Assembly: GCF_001482195.1 (NCBI RefSeq)
Contig: NZ_KQ759763.1
Location: forward strand, 2,295,258-2,359,257
Direction: 5' to 3'
From: Luteimonas abyssi
GTDB lineage: Bacteria > Pseudomonadota > Gammaproteobacteria > Xanthomonadales > Xanthomonadaceae
Length of the DNA stretch: 64,000 nucleotides
Shown: one piece after another, positions 32,365 to 40,966 of the stretch
Position numbering within the stretch: position 1 is the stretch's first letter
How the letters are laid out: the number at the start of each line of letters is the position of its first letter
Notes under the pieces: model-generated
What the model saw: the letters and a program-made list of their open reading frames with translations, nothing else
The model's database searches: none
Told to the model about the DNA's origin: nothing
Position numbers and translations under genes: made by a program

Positions 32365-32930
32365 GGGGAAGTCCTCGGTGCGATGTTGAAGGCGCCGTCG
32401 AGCGACGCGAGACGGGTCAATTCGAGCCGCTGGTCGTAGGCGCGACGCAGTTGCCCGACCAGGAAACCGGCATCCGGGCTTTCGGCGATGGCGGCGTGGA
32501 TGGCTTCGACACTGCGGTCGAGCTCGTCCAGCGCGGGGCGCAATTCGTCCGATGCGCGCGCGTCGGGCAAGGCGGCGATCGCGTTGCCGTATTCCGCGGC
32601 GATCGCCTCGGCCTGCGCCTCGGCGGGGGTGAGCACGGGATCGGCACCGGGCGTGTGCAGCATCGGCAGGACGGCCACCACCGCCAGAACCGCAGCCATC
32701 GCCATGCCGACACCGCCCCACCGCCGGCGGCGGCGCTGCCGGGCCGTCGCGGCTTCGGAGAGGGACGGTGCACCGGTGTGCATGCCCGTGTGCGCACCTG
32801 CAGCTCGCGGTTCGACGGCGATGCCCTGCGCCACCGCCTCCCAGACCCGGTCCGGTGGCGTCATCGCACGCGGCAGGTCGCGCAGCCTGCGCTGCAGGTC
32901 GTCGTCGCTCGGGACGTTCGGATGGGTCAT
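32361..32930 (-). CDS. Putative anti-sigma factor-like membrane protein
   Basis: This 189-residue protein has a cytoplasmic N-terminus (LQRRLRDLPRAMTPPDRVWEAVAQGI), a basic RQRRRRRWGG stretch, one membrane helix (VGMAMAAVLAVVAVLPML) and a periplasmic helical C-terminus. Position directly after an ECF sigma gene with an ATGA overlap makes it a likely anti-sigma factor holding the sigma at the membrane. I see no classical zinc-binding HxxxCxxC motif, so it is not a ZAS-type protein. Confidence 0.65.
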   Translation of the reverse strand: MTHPNVPSDDDLQRRLRDLPRAMTPPDRVWEAVAQGIAVEPRAAGAHTGMHTGAPSLSEAATARQRRRRRWGGVGMAMAAVLAVVAVLPMLHTPGADPVLTPAEAQAEAIAAEYGNAIAALPDARASDELRPALDELDRSVEAIHAAIAESPDAGFLVGQLRRAYDQRLELTRLASLDGAFNIAPRTSP

Positions 32931-33505
32931 GCGGGTTCTCCCAGGCGCTCACGCAACAAGCTGCGGGCGCGATGCAACTGTGCCTTGGAACTGCCGACGG
33001 CCATGTCCAGCGCCTCGGCGATTTCAGGATGGGTCCAGCCTTCGATGTCGTACAGCACCAGGACCGCACGTGCCCTGGGCGGAAGCCCCGCGATCAGGCG
33101 TTCCAGATCGAGGGCGGTGCCGGTGCAGCGCGGACGGGCGGCCAGGTCCTCGAGCGCGTCTTCGCCGTCGGCCAGGCGGTCGACATCGCCGCGACCGCGC
33201 AGTTCCATCAGCGCGGTGTTGACCGCCAGCCGCTGCAGCCAGGTGCCGAGCGCGCTTTCGAAGCGGAACCCCGGCAGCGCGCGCCAAGCCTTGAGGAAGG
33301 TTTCCTGCAGCACATCCTCGGCACGTGCGGCATGGCGGCCGCAGATGCGCCACACGACGGCATACAGCCTCGGCGCATGACGCTGGTAGATGGACGCGTA
33401 CGCCGCCGCGTCGCCCGCCGCAGCGGCACGCGCCAGCGCCACGTCCTCGGCGGGGTCGAGGGGTGCGCTGGAGGCCGTGGCCGACGATGCGGTCTGTTGT
33501 GACAT
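32927..33505 (-). CDS. ECF-subfamily RNA polymerase sigma factor
   Basis: This 192-residue protein has sigma region 2 (YQRHAPRLYAVVWRICG, AEDVLQETFLKAWRALPGF) and region 4 (LIAGLPPRARAVLVLYDIEG, THPEIAEALDMAVGSSKAQ), the RpoE-like ECF layout. A low-complexity Ser/Ala N-terminus precedes region 2. It is the first gene of a three-gene operon in which each pair overlaps by ATGA. The start is the ATG at 33505; no strong ribosome site or -35 was seen. Confidence 0.9.
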   Translation of the reverse strand: MSQQTASSATASSAPLDPAEDVALARAAAAGDAAAYASIYQRHAPRLYAVVWRICGRHAARAEDVLQETFLKAWRALPGFRFESALGTWLQRLAVNTALMELRGRGDVDRLADGEDALEDLAARPRCTGTALDLERLIAGLPPRARAVLVLYDIEGWTHPEIAEALDMAVGSSKAQLHRARSLLRERLGEPA

Positions 33506-33667
33506 GCCGGGTTGGATGCGGCGGAGGGCCGAAAGGTTTAGAGCCGAGTCCGCGCGGAGCGTGCCGACGCGGGCGCGGGCGCAGTATGCCTGCCGCGGTC
33601 TGCCTTGTTGCCGCATCCATACGCCGGCGCATCTATGATGTGGCGTCCCTTCCTGTCGAGCCGCCCC

Positions 33668-34429
33668 ATGGCCCTGATCGAGACCGCCGTCCACGAACGC
33701 ATCCACGAACTCCGCCTCGCGCGCCCGCCGGTGAACGCCCTCGACCCCGCGCTGTGCGAGTCCCTGTGCGCGGCCATCGCCGGGGCCGTGGACGCCGGGG
33801 CCGACGGCCTGGTGCTGTCCGGCGGGCCGAAGGTGTTTTCCGGCGGTCTCGATGTTCCCCACCTGTTGTCGGTCCAGCGCGACCGTGCGGCCCTGCAAGC
33901 GGCCTGGACCTCGTTCTTCGACGCCGCTCGCGCCCTTGCCGGCTGCCCGGTGCCGGTGGTCGCGGCCATCGGCGGCCACGCGCCGGCCGGCGGCTGCGTG
34001 CTCGCGCTGTGCTGCGACCTGCGCATCATGGCCGCCGGCAGCTTCCGCATCGGCCTCAACGAGACCGAAGTGGGTCTGGCCCTGCCCCCCGGCATCCTGC
34101 GCCTGCTGCAACGGACCGTCGGCCTGCGCCAGGCCGAGCGTATGGGCGTCGGCGGAATGATGCTCGACGCCGACCAGGCCCTGGCCTGCGGGCTGGTCGA
34201 CGAAGTCGCCGGCGTCGACGAAGTGCTGACGCGCGCGTTGGCGCATCTGCAGACGTTGGCCGCGCTGCCGCGCGCGCCGATGCTGGCCACCCGGGCCCTG
34301 GCGCGCGCCGATCTGGTCGACGCACTGGCACCCGAGGCCATCGACCTGCCGCGTATGCTCGAAAGCTGGTTCGCACCGGATGCCCAGGCGGCGCTGCAGG
34401 CCCTGGTGGCGCGGTTGGGCAAACGCTAG
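33668..34429 (+). CDS. Enoyl-CoA hydratase/isomerase (crotonase) family protein
   Basis: This 253-residue protein has the crotonase fold: VLSGGPKVFSGGLDV forms part of the oxyanion hole, and GGHAPAGGCVLALCCDLRIM and GLNETEVGLALPPGI follow. The first catalytic glutamate of true hydratases (GGGxE) is replaced, since the sequence is GGCVL, while the second (NETEVG) is kept. It may therefore be an isomerase or another crotonase activity on an acyl-CoA. The ATG at 33668 gives the family-length N-terminus; a TATGAT hexamer at 33634-33639 may be its -10 element. Confidence 0.85.
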   Translation: MALIETAVHERIHELRLARPPVNALDPALCESLCAAIAGAVDAGADGLVLSGGPKVFSGGLDVPHLLSVQRDRAALQAAWTSFFDAARALAGCPVPVVAAIGGHAPAGGCVLALCCDLRIMAAGSFRIGLNETEVGLALPPGILRLLQRTVGLRQAERMGVGGMMLDADQALACGLVDEVAGVDEVLTRALAHLQTLAALPRAPMLATRALARADLVDALAPEAIDLPRMLESWFAPDAQAALQALVARLGKR

Positions 34430-34461
34430 GTCATGCCCCGGCCTGCATCCTGACGCAGGCC

Positions 34462-35424
34462 TCAGGCGGATCCGGTCGCGACCGGGCGCGTGGGGTTCTC
34501 GATCCAGCCGCTCCACGATCCGGCATACAGCCGAGCGCCATCGAGACCGGCGTGCGCCATCGCCAGCAGGTGATGGCAGGCGGTCACGCCGGAACCGCAC
34601 ATCAGCACGGCCTGTCCGGGCTCGTGCTCGCCGAGCAGCGCCAGGAACTCCGCACGCAACACGGTCGCCGACTTGAAACGCCCTTCCTCGAGGTTCTCGG
34701 CATACGGCCGGTTCAGCGCACCCGGCACATGGCCGGCCACCCGGTCGAGCGGTTCGGTCTCGCCGCGGAAGCGCGCTGCGGCACGCGCATCTATCAGCGG
34801 CAGGCCGGCCTTCAGGTGGGCGCGAACATCGTCCGCATCCAAGGGCGGTGCGCGCCAATGCGATGTCGCCGGACGGATGGCCGGTACCGCGACGGCTGCC
34901 GGCGCGCCTGTCTCCTGCGGCAGGCCCAGTTCGCGCCAGCGCGCCCAGCCACCGTCCACCACCGCGACCTCGCGATGGCCGGAGGCTCTCAACAGGCACC
35001 ACAGGCGCGCGGCCATCGCGCCGTCCCCATCGTCGTACAGCGCGACGCGCGTATCCGGTCCGATACCCCAGCCGGCGATGGTCGTCGCGAACGCGACGGG
35101 ATCCGGCCAGGGATGGCGACCGGCACCGGGCCGATGCGGCCCGGACAGGTCGCGGTCGAGATGCGCATAGCGCGCGCCCGGGATGCGCGCGGTTCGCCAT
35201 GCCGCCTCGCCCGTCGCCTCGACGGCCCCCGCACCCGCCGCAGGCGCGGACAGCGAGAACCTGCAGTCCACCACCACCAGCTCCGCCGGCGCCCGGCCCG
35301 TCGTCGCGCCGGCCCTCGCCGCTGAACCCTCCGCCGTCGCCCGCTGCCGCGATGCATCGAGCGCGGCATGCACCTCCTCGCAGGCGACCAGCGTCCGCCA
35401 GCTCGAAGCGGAGTGCGCGCTCAT
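34462..35424 (-). CDS. Sulfurtransferase with tandem rhodanese domains (3-mercaptopyruvate type)
   Basis: This 320-residue protein has an inactive N-terminal and an active C-terminal rhodanese domain. The active loop CGSGVTA with Cys276 matches the CG[S/T]GV[T/S]A motif of 3-mercaptopyruvate sulfurtransferases such as SseA rather than the CRKGVT of rhodaneses. Other marks are RIPGARYAHLDRDLSG, VALYDDGDGAMAARLWCLL, and GHVPGALNRPY. An Ala/Gly-rich insert of about 20 residues near position 30 is unusual. It overlaps the Nudix gene by ATGA. Confidence 0.88.
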   Translation of the reverse strand: MSAHSASSWRTLVACEEVHAALDASRQRATAEGSAARAGATTGRAPAELVVVDCRFSLSAPAAGAGAVEATGEAAWRTARIPGARYAHLDRDLSGPHRPGAGRHPWPDPVAFATTIAGWGIGPDTRVALYDDGDGAMAARLWCLLRASGHREVAVVDGGWARWRELGLPQETGAPAAVAVPAIRPATSHWRAPPLDADDVRAHLKAGLPLIDARAAARFRGETEPLDRVAGHVPGALNRPYAENLEEGRFKSATVLRAEFLALLGEHEPGQAVLMCGSGVTACHHLLAMAHAGLDGARLYAGSWSGWIENPTRPVATGSA

Positions 35425-36065
35425 GCCGCCGCCTCCGACATCGCGGCCAGGCGCTGGCGCAAGTTGAACAGGATCGATGCGGTCACGCCCCAGATCCGGT
35501 GCGTGGTGACCAGGGGGTCGCTCCGGAACTGCAGGACCTGGCGTCGCCGGCCGTTGTAGTCGATGCCGATGCGCTCGAGGTTGGTGTCGGCGAGCAGGAA
35601 CGCGAGCGGCACCTCGAACACCTCGGCGACCTCGGACGGATCCGGCCGCGGCGCGAACTCGGGCGCGATCCGCGCCACCGTCGGCAGCACCCGGAATCCG
35701 CTCACCGTCAGCAACGGATCGAGGAATCCAAGGGCCTGGACCTGGGTGCCCGGCAGGCCGATCTCTTCGTGCGCCTCGCGCAGGGCGGCGTCGAGCGCAT
35801 CGCGATCGTCGGGCTCGCAGCGGCCGCCGGGAAAACTGACCTGCCCTGCGTGATGGCGCAGGCTGTCGTTGCGCAGCGTCAACACCACCCGCGGCCCGTC
35901 TTCGCGCGGCACCACCCCGACCAGCACGCCGGCGTCGGCATGCCGGCGTGCGGCCGGCAGCAGGTCGTGGACTTCGTCGAGATTCCAGCCCTCGCCCTGC
36001 GGCGGTCGCTGCAACGGATGCAGCGCGCGCGCCAGCGTATCGAACGAGAGCGACGGCGCGGTCAT
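35421..36065 (-). CDS. Nudix hydrolase, CoA diphosphatase-like (NudL family)
   Basis: This 214-residue protein has the Nudix box GGRCEPDDRDALDAALREAH-EEIGL at about residues 80-104 preceded by LTLRNDSLRHHAGQVSFPG, which matches the NuCoA/NudL signature for hydrolysing coenzyme A to phosphopantetheine and ADP. The metal ligands REAHEE are intact. It is the middle gene of a coupled trio: its start overlaps the DUF1289 stop and its stop overlaps the sulfurtransferase start, each by ATGA. Confidence 0.88.
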   Translation of the reverse strand: MTAPSLSFDTLARALHPLQRPPQGEGWNLDEVHDLLPAARRHADAGVLVGVVPREDGPRVVLTLRNDSLRHHAGQVSFPGGRCEPDDRDALDAALREAHEEIGLPGTQVQALGFLDPLLTVSGFRVLPTVARIAPEFAPRPDPSEVAEVFEVPLAFLLADTNLERIGIDYNGRRRQVLQFRSDPLVTTHRIWGVTASILFNLRQRLAAMSEAAA

Positions 36066-36250
36066 GTCCTAGCCGCCTCGCGCTCCGGCAAGACCACGTC
36101 CATGACGTGGGCACGTTCGGCATCGCTCATACGGGACCAGCGTGCGATCTCGTCGCCGGTGCGGTAACAGCCATCGCACAGGCCGGAGGGATCGAGCATG
36201 CAGACCCCGATGCAGGGCGTGAGCATGGGGGCGGAAGGTGGGACGCTCAT
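36062..36250 (-). CDS. DUF1289 family small cysteine-rich protein
   Basis: This 62-residue protein has the DUF1289 pattern PCIGVCMLDPSGLCDGCYRT, with four cysteines that could bind a metal or an iron-sulfur cluster, followed by EIARWSRMSDAERAHVM. The function is unknown. It is first in the DUF1289-Nudix-sulfurtransferase operon. A TAGAAT hexamer at 36257-36262 is separated from the ATG by only six bases, so the operon may begin with a leaderless mRNA. Confidence 0.85.
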   Translation of the reverse strand: MSVPPSAPMLTPCIGVCMLDPSGLCDGCYRTGDEIARWSRMSDAERAHVMDVVLPEREAART

Positions 36251-36341
36251 CGCCTCATTCTAGTTCGTGCCCGTGTGACCGACCCGGCTGCGGGCAAAAC
36301 GCCGCGTCGGCGGTCCACTCCGACCGCGCGCACCCCGGACG

Positions 36342-36373
36342 CAGAAACGCCGCCCGGAGGCGGCGTTTCTGCG
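36342..36373 (-). terminator. Strong hairpin terminator after FKBP gene
   Basis: A perfect 14-bp stem (GCAGAAACGCCGCC / GGCGGCGTTTCTGC) with a 4-base loop lies 26 bases beyond the FKBP isomerase stop. The TTTC within the stem rather than a downstream T run is common in this group. Confidence 0.8.
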
Positions 36374-36398
36374 GATCGGACGTCGGCCAGGGCGATCG

Positions 36399-37100
36399 TC
36401 AGTTGACGCTGACCAGCTGCACCTCGAACACCACGGCCTGGTTCGGCCCGACCGGCGACTGCGGCGTGTTGCCGTAGGCCTTGTCCGGCGGCAGCACCAC
36501 TTCCCAGCGGGCACCGGTCTGCATCTGCGCCAGCGCCTCGCGCAGGCCCTCCAGCGGGATCTGGTCGATCCGCACGCTCACCGGACCGGCCTGCTGGCCT
36601 TCCTGCGCAGCGGTGGTGTCGACGAAGGTCTGGCCGGTGGTCAGGCTGCCCTTGTAGTTGATGGTGACTTCGCTGTTCGGGTTCGGGCGCGCGCCGCTGC
36701 CAGCCTCGATCACCCGGTACTGCACGCCGCCATCGAGCGCCTGCACGCCCGACTTCGAGCGGTTCTGCGCCAGGTACTGGTCGCTGCGGGTCTTGTTCTC
36801 GGTGGAGACACGCTCGAACTCCTGGCGCGCCTGGGCGAGCTGGCGCTGCTGCATGTTCTCGACCGCGCCGCGCAGCTGCTCGACCGGCACCGTGGGATCG
36901 CGCCGCGCATAACCGTCGCGAACGGCCTGGATCACGGTGTCGACGTCGATCTGCTCGCCGCTTTCGACGAGGTTGCGACCCAGGTCGTATCCGAGCGCGT
37001 AGCTCAGCTGACCCTGCTCGGTCGAGGTGTTCTGCGCCATGGCACTGCCGGCGCCGAGGGTCAGGGCCGCCAGGGAGACGGCAAGCAAACGCAACTTCAT
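36399..37100 (-). CDS. FKBP-type peptidyl-prolyl isomerase, Mip/FkpA-like
   Basis: This 233-residue periplasmic protein has a signal peptide (LLAVSLAALTLGAGSAMA, cleavage near residue 22), an N-terminal helical dimerisation domain (LSYALGYDLGRNLVES) and a C-terminal FKBP domain (VTINYKGSLTTGQTFVDTT, LEGLREALAQMQTGARWEVV, LPPDKAYGN). It would catalyse prolyl isomerisation during envelope-protein folding. A GGAGAT ribosome site precedes the ATG and a sigma-70 promoter lies about 85 bases upstream. It is a single-gene unit. Confidence 0.92.
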   Translation of the reverse strand: MKLRLLAVSLAALTLGAGSAMAQNTSTEQGQLSYALGYDLGRNLVESGEQIDVDTVIQAVRDGYARRDPTVPVEQLRGAVENMQQRQLAQARQEFERVSTENKTRSDQYLAQNRSKSGVQALDGGVQYRVIEAGSGARPNPNSEVTINYKGSLTTGQTFVDTTAAQEGQQAGPVSVRIDQIPLEGLREALAQMQTGARWEVVLPPDKAYGNTPQSPVGPNQAVVFEVQLVSVN

Positions 37101-37186
37101 GCGGTGGATCTCCGAAATTTCGGTTGGGATTACGTCGCCGTGACCGCACGGGAAATCCGCACAGGAGCGCCACGAACGAACGCGTT

Positions 37187-37216
37187 AGCATAGCGGCGGC
37201 CGGGCTCAACTGCCAA
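37187..37216 (-). promoter_or_regulatory. Sigma-70 promoter for FKBP gene
   Basis: TTGGCA (37211-37216) and TATGCT (37187-37192) on the minus strand, 18 bases apart, stand about 87 bases before the start codon. Confidence 0.55.
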
Positions 37217-37316
37217 CGACAGCGCCCGATCTGACAGGCCGGAACGCGCCGAGTTCCCTCGACCTGCCCCGGCGTTCATCGATGTCGTCTTTCATTTAAC
37301 AAAACCCGAACAAATC

Positions 37317-38099
37317 ATGACCGAATCCCTGCTGCTGACTGCCGACCGCGGCGCCGTCCGGACCATCACCGTCAACCGGCCCGACAAGCTCAACGCGCTC
37401 AACGCCGCCACCCTCGACGCCCTGCTTGCGGCATTCGATGCGGCCGCGGCAGACGAGACGGTCCGGGTGATCGTGCTCACCGGCGCCGGCCCCAAGGCGT
37501 TCGTGGCGGGTGCCGACATCGCCGAGATGACCGACCTGCCGCCCGTGGCCGGCCGGGACTTCTCCCAGCGCGGCCAGCGCCTGATGCGGCGGATCGAAAC
37601 CTTTCCCAAGCCGGTGATCGCCCGGATCAACGGCTTCGCCCTCGGCGGCGGCCTCGAACTGGCGATGGCCTGCCACCTGCGCGTCGCCGCCGACACGGCC
37701 AAGATCGGCCAGCCGGAAATCAACCTCGGCCTGATTCCCGGCTTCGGCGGCACCCAGCGTCTGCTGCGCCTGGCCGGACGCGCCGCCACGCTGGAACTGT
37801 GTCTGACCGGCAGCCCGGTCGTCGCCGACCGCGCCCTCGCCCTGGGGATCGTCAACAAGGTGGCGGCGGCCGATGCGCTGGACGAAGCCATCGATGCCCT
37901 CGCCGACCAGCTCGCCCAGGCCGCGCCGCTTGCGCTGCGCGGCATCCTCGACTGCATCCATGTCGGCGGCGAATGCGCGATGGAGGAAGGACTGGCCTAC
38001 GAGACCGCGCAGTTCGGCCTGATGTTCGCGACCGACGACATGCGCGAAGGCACTCGCGCGTTTCTGGACCGTCGCAAGCCCGCCTTCGCGGGTCGCTGA
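37317..38099 (+). CDS. Enoyl-CoA hydratase (crotonase)
   Basis: This 260-residue protein keeps both catalytic glutamates of a true hydratase: Glu114 in [10 protein letters not shown] and Glu134 in [19 protein letters not shown]. The oxyanion-hole segment [12 protein letters not shown] is also intact. It would hydrate 2-enoyl-CoA in fatty-acid or amino-acid degradation. It contrasts with the crotonase at 33668, which lacks the first glutamate. An AT-rich patch (tttcatttaacaaaaccc) just upstream may hold the promoter. Confidence 0.93.
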   Translation: MTESLLLTADRGAVRTITVNRPDKLNALNAATLDALLAAFDAAAADETVRVIVLTGAGPKAFVAGADIAEMTDLPPVAGRDFSQRGQRLMRRIETFPKPVIARINGFALGGGLELAMACHLRVAADTAKIGQPEINLGLIPGFGGTQRLLRLAGRAATLELCLTGSPVVADRALALGIVNKVAAADALDEAIDALADQLAQAAPLALRGILDCIHVGGECAMEEGLAYETAQFGLMFATDDMREGTRAFLDRRKPAFAGR

Positions 38100-38118
38100 G
38101 CGGCTTCGGCGTCCCGCC

Positions 38119-38496
38119 ATGCCGGCCTCCTGCCCCGCCGCGTTGCCGACATCCGGCCTGCCCGACCCGCGCCGCCTGCTCGCACTGCTCGCCGACGACG
38201 ATGTCGATGCCGCCATCGACGCCGGCCTGGCGTCGCTCGGCGACGAGGCGCTGGCACGTATGGCGCCCGACGAGGCGGCCACCCTCCGCGACGCGCGCGA
38301 CCGCCTGCTGATCGCATGGGCGGCCCGCGCGCGCCACCAGGCGCGCGACGACAGGCACGCACGCCTGGCCGCCGACCGCGAGGCGAAACGACAGGCACGC
38401 ACGGCCGCAGCCGCGCCTTCGGCCGGCCGGCCGGCACTGCCCCCGGCGGCAGCGGCGGCCCTGGCCCGGGCGACGGCGCGTGCCAAGGGGCGCTGA
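38119..38496 (+). CDS. Hypothetical Ala/Arg-rich protein
   Basis: I do not recognise this 125-residue protein. It is predicted helical, with DPRRLLALLADDDVDAAIDAG and a charged stretch ARHQARDDRHARLAADREAK that could form a coiled coil, and it ends in a low-complexity Ala tail. No signal peptide or membrane helix is seen. It follows the enoyl-CoA hydratase by 19 bases on the same strand, so the two are probably co-transcribed. Base composition alone could keep such a frame open, which limits confidence. Confidence 0.5.
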   Translation: MPASCPAALPTSGLPDPRRLLALLADDDVDAAIDAGLASLGDEALARMAPDEAATLRDARDRLLIAWAARARHQARDDRHARLAADREAKRQARTAAAAPSAGRPALPPAAAAALARATARAKGR

Positions 38497-38639
38497 CCGG
38501 TCGCCCCTGTCGGCAGACGCTCCCCTACGGCAATCGCAACCGGATCCGCACGGTCACCCATCACCCATCCGTCCCCATCCACGCAGGCCACGCGGCGGCC
38601 ACGACCGTCGCCCGCCCACGCAGACGTTCCGACCTCGAC

Positions 38640-39320
38640 ATGCCGACCTCTTCACCCGCCCGCCGCCGTGGCCCCACGCTCACCCGGGCCGAGATCCGCG
38701 AGCTGTTCACCCGCCTCGCCGAACTCAATCCGAAACCCGTCACCGAACTCGAATACAGTTCGCCGTTCGAGCTGCTGGTCGCGGTCACGCTCTCGGCGCA
38801 GGCCACCGACGTCGGCGTCAACAAGGCCACCCGGCGGTTGTTCCCGGTCGCCAATACGCCTGAGGCGATCCTGGCCCTGGGCGAGGACGGCCTGAAGCGC
38901 TACATCGCCACCATCGGCCTGTTCAACGCCAAGGCCCGCAACGTGATCGCCGCCTGCCGCATGCTGGTCGAACAGCACGGCGGTGAGGTCCCGCGCGACC
39001 GCGCGTCGCTCGAAGCCCTGCCCGGCGTCGGTCGCAAGACCGCCAACGTCGTGCTCAACACCGCCTTCGGCGAACCCACGATGGCGGTGGATACGCATAT
39101 CTTCCGCGTCTCGAACCGCACCGGTCTGGCGCCGGGGCGCAACGTGCGCGCGGTGGAAGACGCGCTGCTGAAGCGGGTGCCGCCCGATTTCCTGCTCGAT
39201 GCGCACCATTGGCTGATCCTGCACGGGCGCTACGTGTGCAAGGCGCGCAAACCGGAATGTCCCACCTGCGTGATCCGCGATCTGTGCCGGTATCGCGACA
39301 AGACGCCTGCCGGAGACTGA
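38640..39320 (+). CDS. nth: Endonuclease III
   Basis: Nth removes oxidised pyrimidines and cuts at abasic sites. The 226-residue protein has the helix-hairpin-helix LPGVGRKTANVVL with catalytic Lys133, Asp151 in AVDTHIFRVSNR, and the [4Fe-4S] loop CKARKPECPTCVIRDLC. The ATG at 38640 leaves a short basic N-terminal tail; longer upstream frames overlap the hypothetical gene. In many relatives it is linked to the rnf genes, which are absent here. Confidence 0.95.
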   Translation: MPTSSPARRRGPTLTRAEIRELFTRLAELNPKPVTELEYSSPFELLVAVTLSAQATDVGVNKATRRLFPVANTPEAILALGEDGLKRYIATIGLFNAKARNVIAACRMLVEQHGGEVPRDRASLEALPGVGRKTANVVLNTAFGEPTMAVDTHIFRVSNRTGLAPGRNVRAVEDALLKRVPPDFLLDAHHWLILHGRYVCKARKPECPTCVIRDLCRYRDKTPAGD

Positions 39321-39487
39321 CGGCGACTGGCCAGCACGGCCGGCCTCGCTGGGCGCTGTCCTCGCAGCGACCGCGCTTCGATGCACCTGTTCCACCACGG
39401 CGCTACCGGGAATGCGGACCTCGCCTCAGCGATCCGGCGCGCTGCTTTCTCCGACAGGGCGGCCTTCGTTTTACCGGGGCCAGACAC

Positions 39488-39548
39488 GCCGATGCCGCCT
39501 GCACCCCGGGGAGAGGACCGGGTCGAGGCGGCATCGGCGATCGCGCGG
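39488..39548 (-). terminator. Long-stem hairpin after the porin gene
   Basis: A perfect 13-bp stem (GCCGATGCCGCCT / AGGCGGCATCGGC) closes a 35-base loop with a nested CCCCGGGG, starting 5 bases beyond the porin stop. No T tract follows on the minus strand, so it may protect the mRNA end rather than terminate alone. Confidence 0.5.
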
Positions 39549-39552
39549 TGGA

Positions 39553-40860
39553 TCAGAAGCTCAGCTGCGTACGCACGGCGAACTGATTGGTCTTGTCGCC
39601 GAGGAACTCGTTGTCGCCGCGGGTGTAGTTGAACATCATGCGGACGTTGGAATTCATGAACCAGTTGACGCCGAAGGTGGTGCTGCTGGCCTCCATGCCG
39701 GCCACGTCCTTGTTCTCGATGGTGTCGTAGCGCGCGGTCAGCTGCCACGCGCCACCCGGACCGTTCGGACGCGGCGAGTTGAACACGCCGGTGCCGACGC
39801 GGTAGGGGCGGTGTTCGCCGGTGATCGTCCAGGCGCCCATCAGATACCAGGTGTCGACATCCTGGTCGCCACCGAGCTCCTGACCGTAGGTGGCACGCGC
39901 GTACTCGGACTGGAAGAACAGCGGACCGAACGAACCGGCCGCTTCCAGGCCGATGGTGTCGATCGATTCGCCGCTGGCGCCGGTGGTGGTGGCGATGGTC
40001 TGCGACGGACCGCGGCGGCCGGCGTAGACCGCCGAAGCCGAGAAATCGGCCGACCCCTTGTTGAGGTTCTCGTGGCTGTACGACGCGCCGAAGTGCAGCG
40101 TGCTGGCGTCGTCGTTGATCGGCGCCCAGGTCGCGCGCGCCGAAGCGCCCATGCCCTCGTTGCGCGGGCCGGAGGCGCTGCGCAGGTTGAACAGGGCGGT
40201 GCCGAAGCTGTAGTTGTCGCCGCTGGTCTGATAGCCCAGACCCTGCTGGAACTGGCGACCGGCGTAGACGCCGGTGGCGCTGGCGAACGGACGCTCCATC
40301 ATCAGGATCTCGTTGGAGCTGGTCATCTCCTCCATCGAGCGGTAGGGCTTGAAGTGACCGATGGTGAGCTTGCCGCCGAGCATCTCGCGGGCGATGAACA
40401 CGTCGCGGAAACCGTCGGTGGTGCTACCGGCGGCGAAGTCCTGCTCCATCTTGTACTCCCAGCCCGCGGCCTTGCCGGCCAGGGTCAGGCGGGCGCGGCG
40501 GAACTCGCTGGTGCCGGTGACGTCGGCCTGGTCGCGGTCGAACGCGTAGGCATCGAAATGGATGCGCCCGCCCAGCGAGAACTCGGAGTTGCCATCGGCC
40601 GAGGTGACCCGCAGACCGCCGTTGCGCGGCTCCACCTTGACCTGCGCGCTGGACGCCGACGCAGCCGCCTGCTGCTGGGCGATGTTGATCTCGGACTGCG
40701 CGTCGCTGCGGTCTTCGAGCTCGGCCATGCGGGCCTGAAGCGCCTGCAACTGGGCCCGAAGCTCGGCGACTTCGCGGTCGCGGGCGTCCTGCGCGGCCGC
40801 GGGAAGCGCAATGCCGCCGAGCGCAACGGCGACGGAAAGCGCAAGCAGGGAAGAACGCAT
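39553..40860 (-). CDS. OprP/OprO-like phosphate-selective porin
   Basis: This 435-residue outer-membrane protein has a signal peptide (LLALSVAVALGGIALPAAAQ), a short coiled coil (REVAELRAQLQALQARMAEL) typical of periplasmic trimerisation in OprP/OprO, and a beta-barrel with alternating pattern ending in the C-terminal Phe (FAVRTQLSF). Blocks such as GGRIHFDAYAFD, FRRARLTLAGKAAGWEYKM and FKPYRSMEEMTSSNEILMME are family hallmarks. A PHO-box-like direct repeat about 110 bases upstream supports induction by phosphate starvation. It is a single-gene unit. Confidence 0.9.
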   Translation of the reverse strand: MRSSLLALSVAVALGGIALPAAAQDARDREVAELRAQLQALQARMAELEDRSDAQSEINIAQQQAAASASSAQVKVEPRNGGLRVTSADGNSEFSLGGRIHFDAYAFDRDQADVTGTSEFRRARLTLAGKAAGWEYKMEQDFAAGSTTDGFRDVFIAREMLGGKLTIGHFKPYRSMEEMTSSNEILMMERPFASATGVYAGRQFQQGLGYQTSGDNYSFGTALFNLRSASGPRNEGMGASARATWAPINDDASTLHFGASYSHENLNKGSADFSASAVYAGRRGPSQTIATTTGASGESIDTIGLEAAGSFGPLFFQSEYARATYGQELGGDQDVDTWYLMGAWTITGEHRPYRVGTGVFNSPRPNGPGGAWQLTARYDTIENKDVAGMEASSTTFGVNWFMNSNVRMMFNYTRGDNEFLGDKTNQFAVRTQLSF

Positions 40861-40966
40861 GGTGAGGCTCCAGATTCGGATATGGGATGTCGGCCACCGG
40901 CATTGGCGACCGCGTGAATTCGCGGTGCAAAGAGTGGGTCCGGAATCTGACCGGGACATGTTCTTT

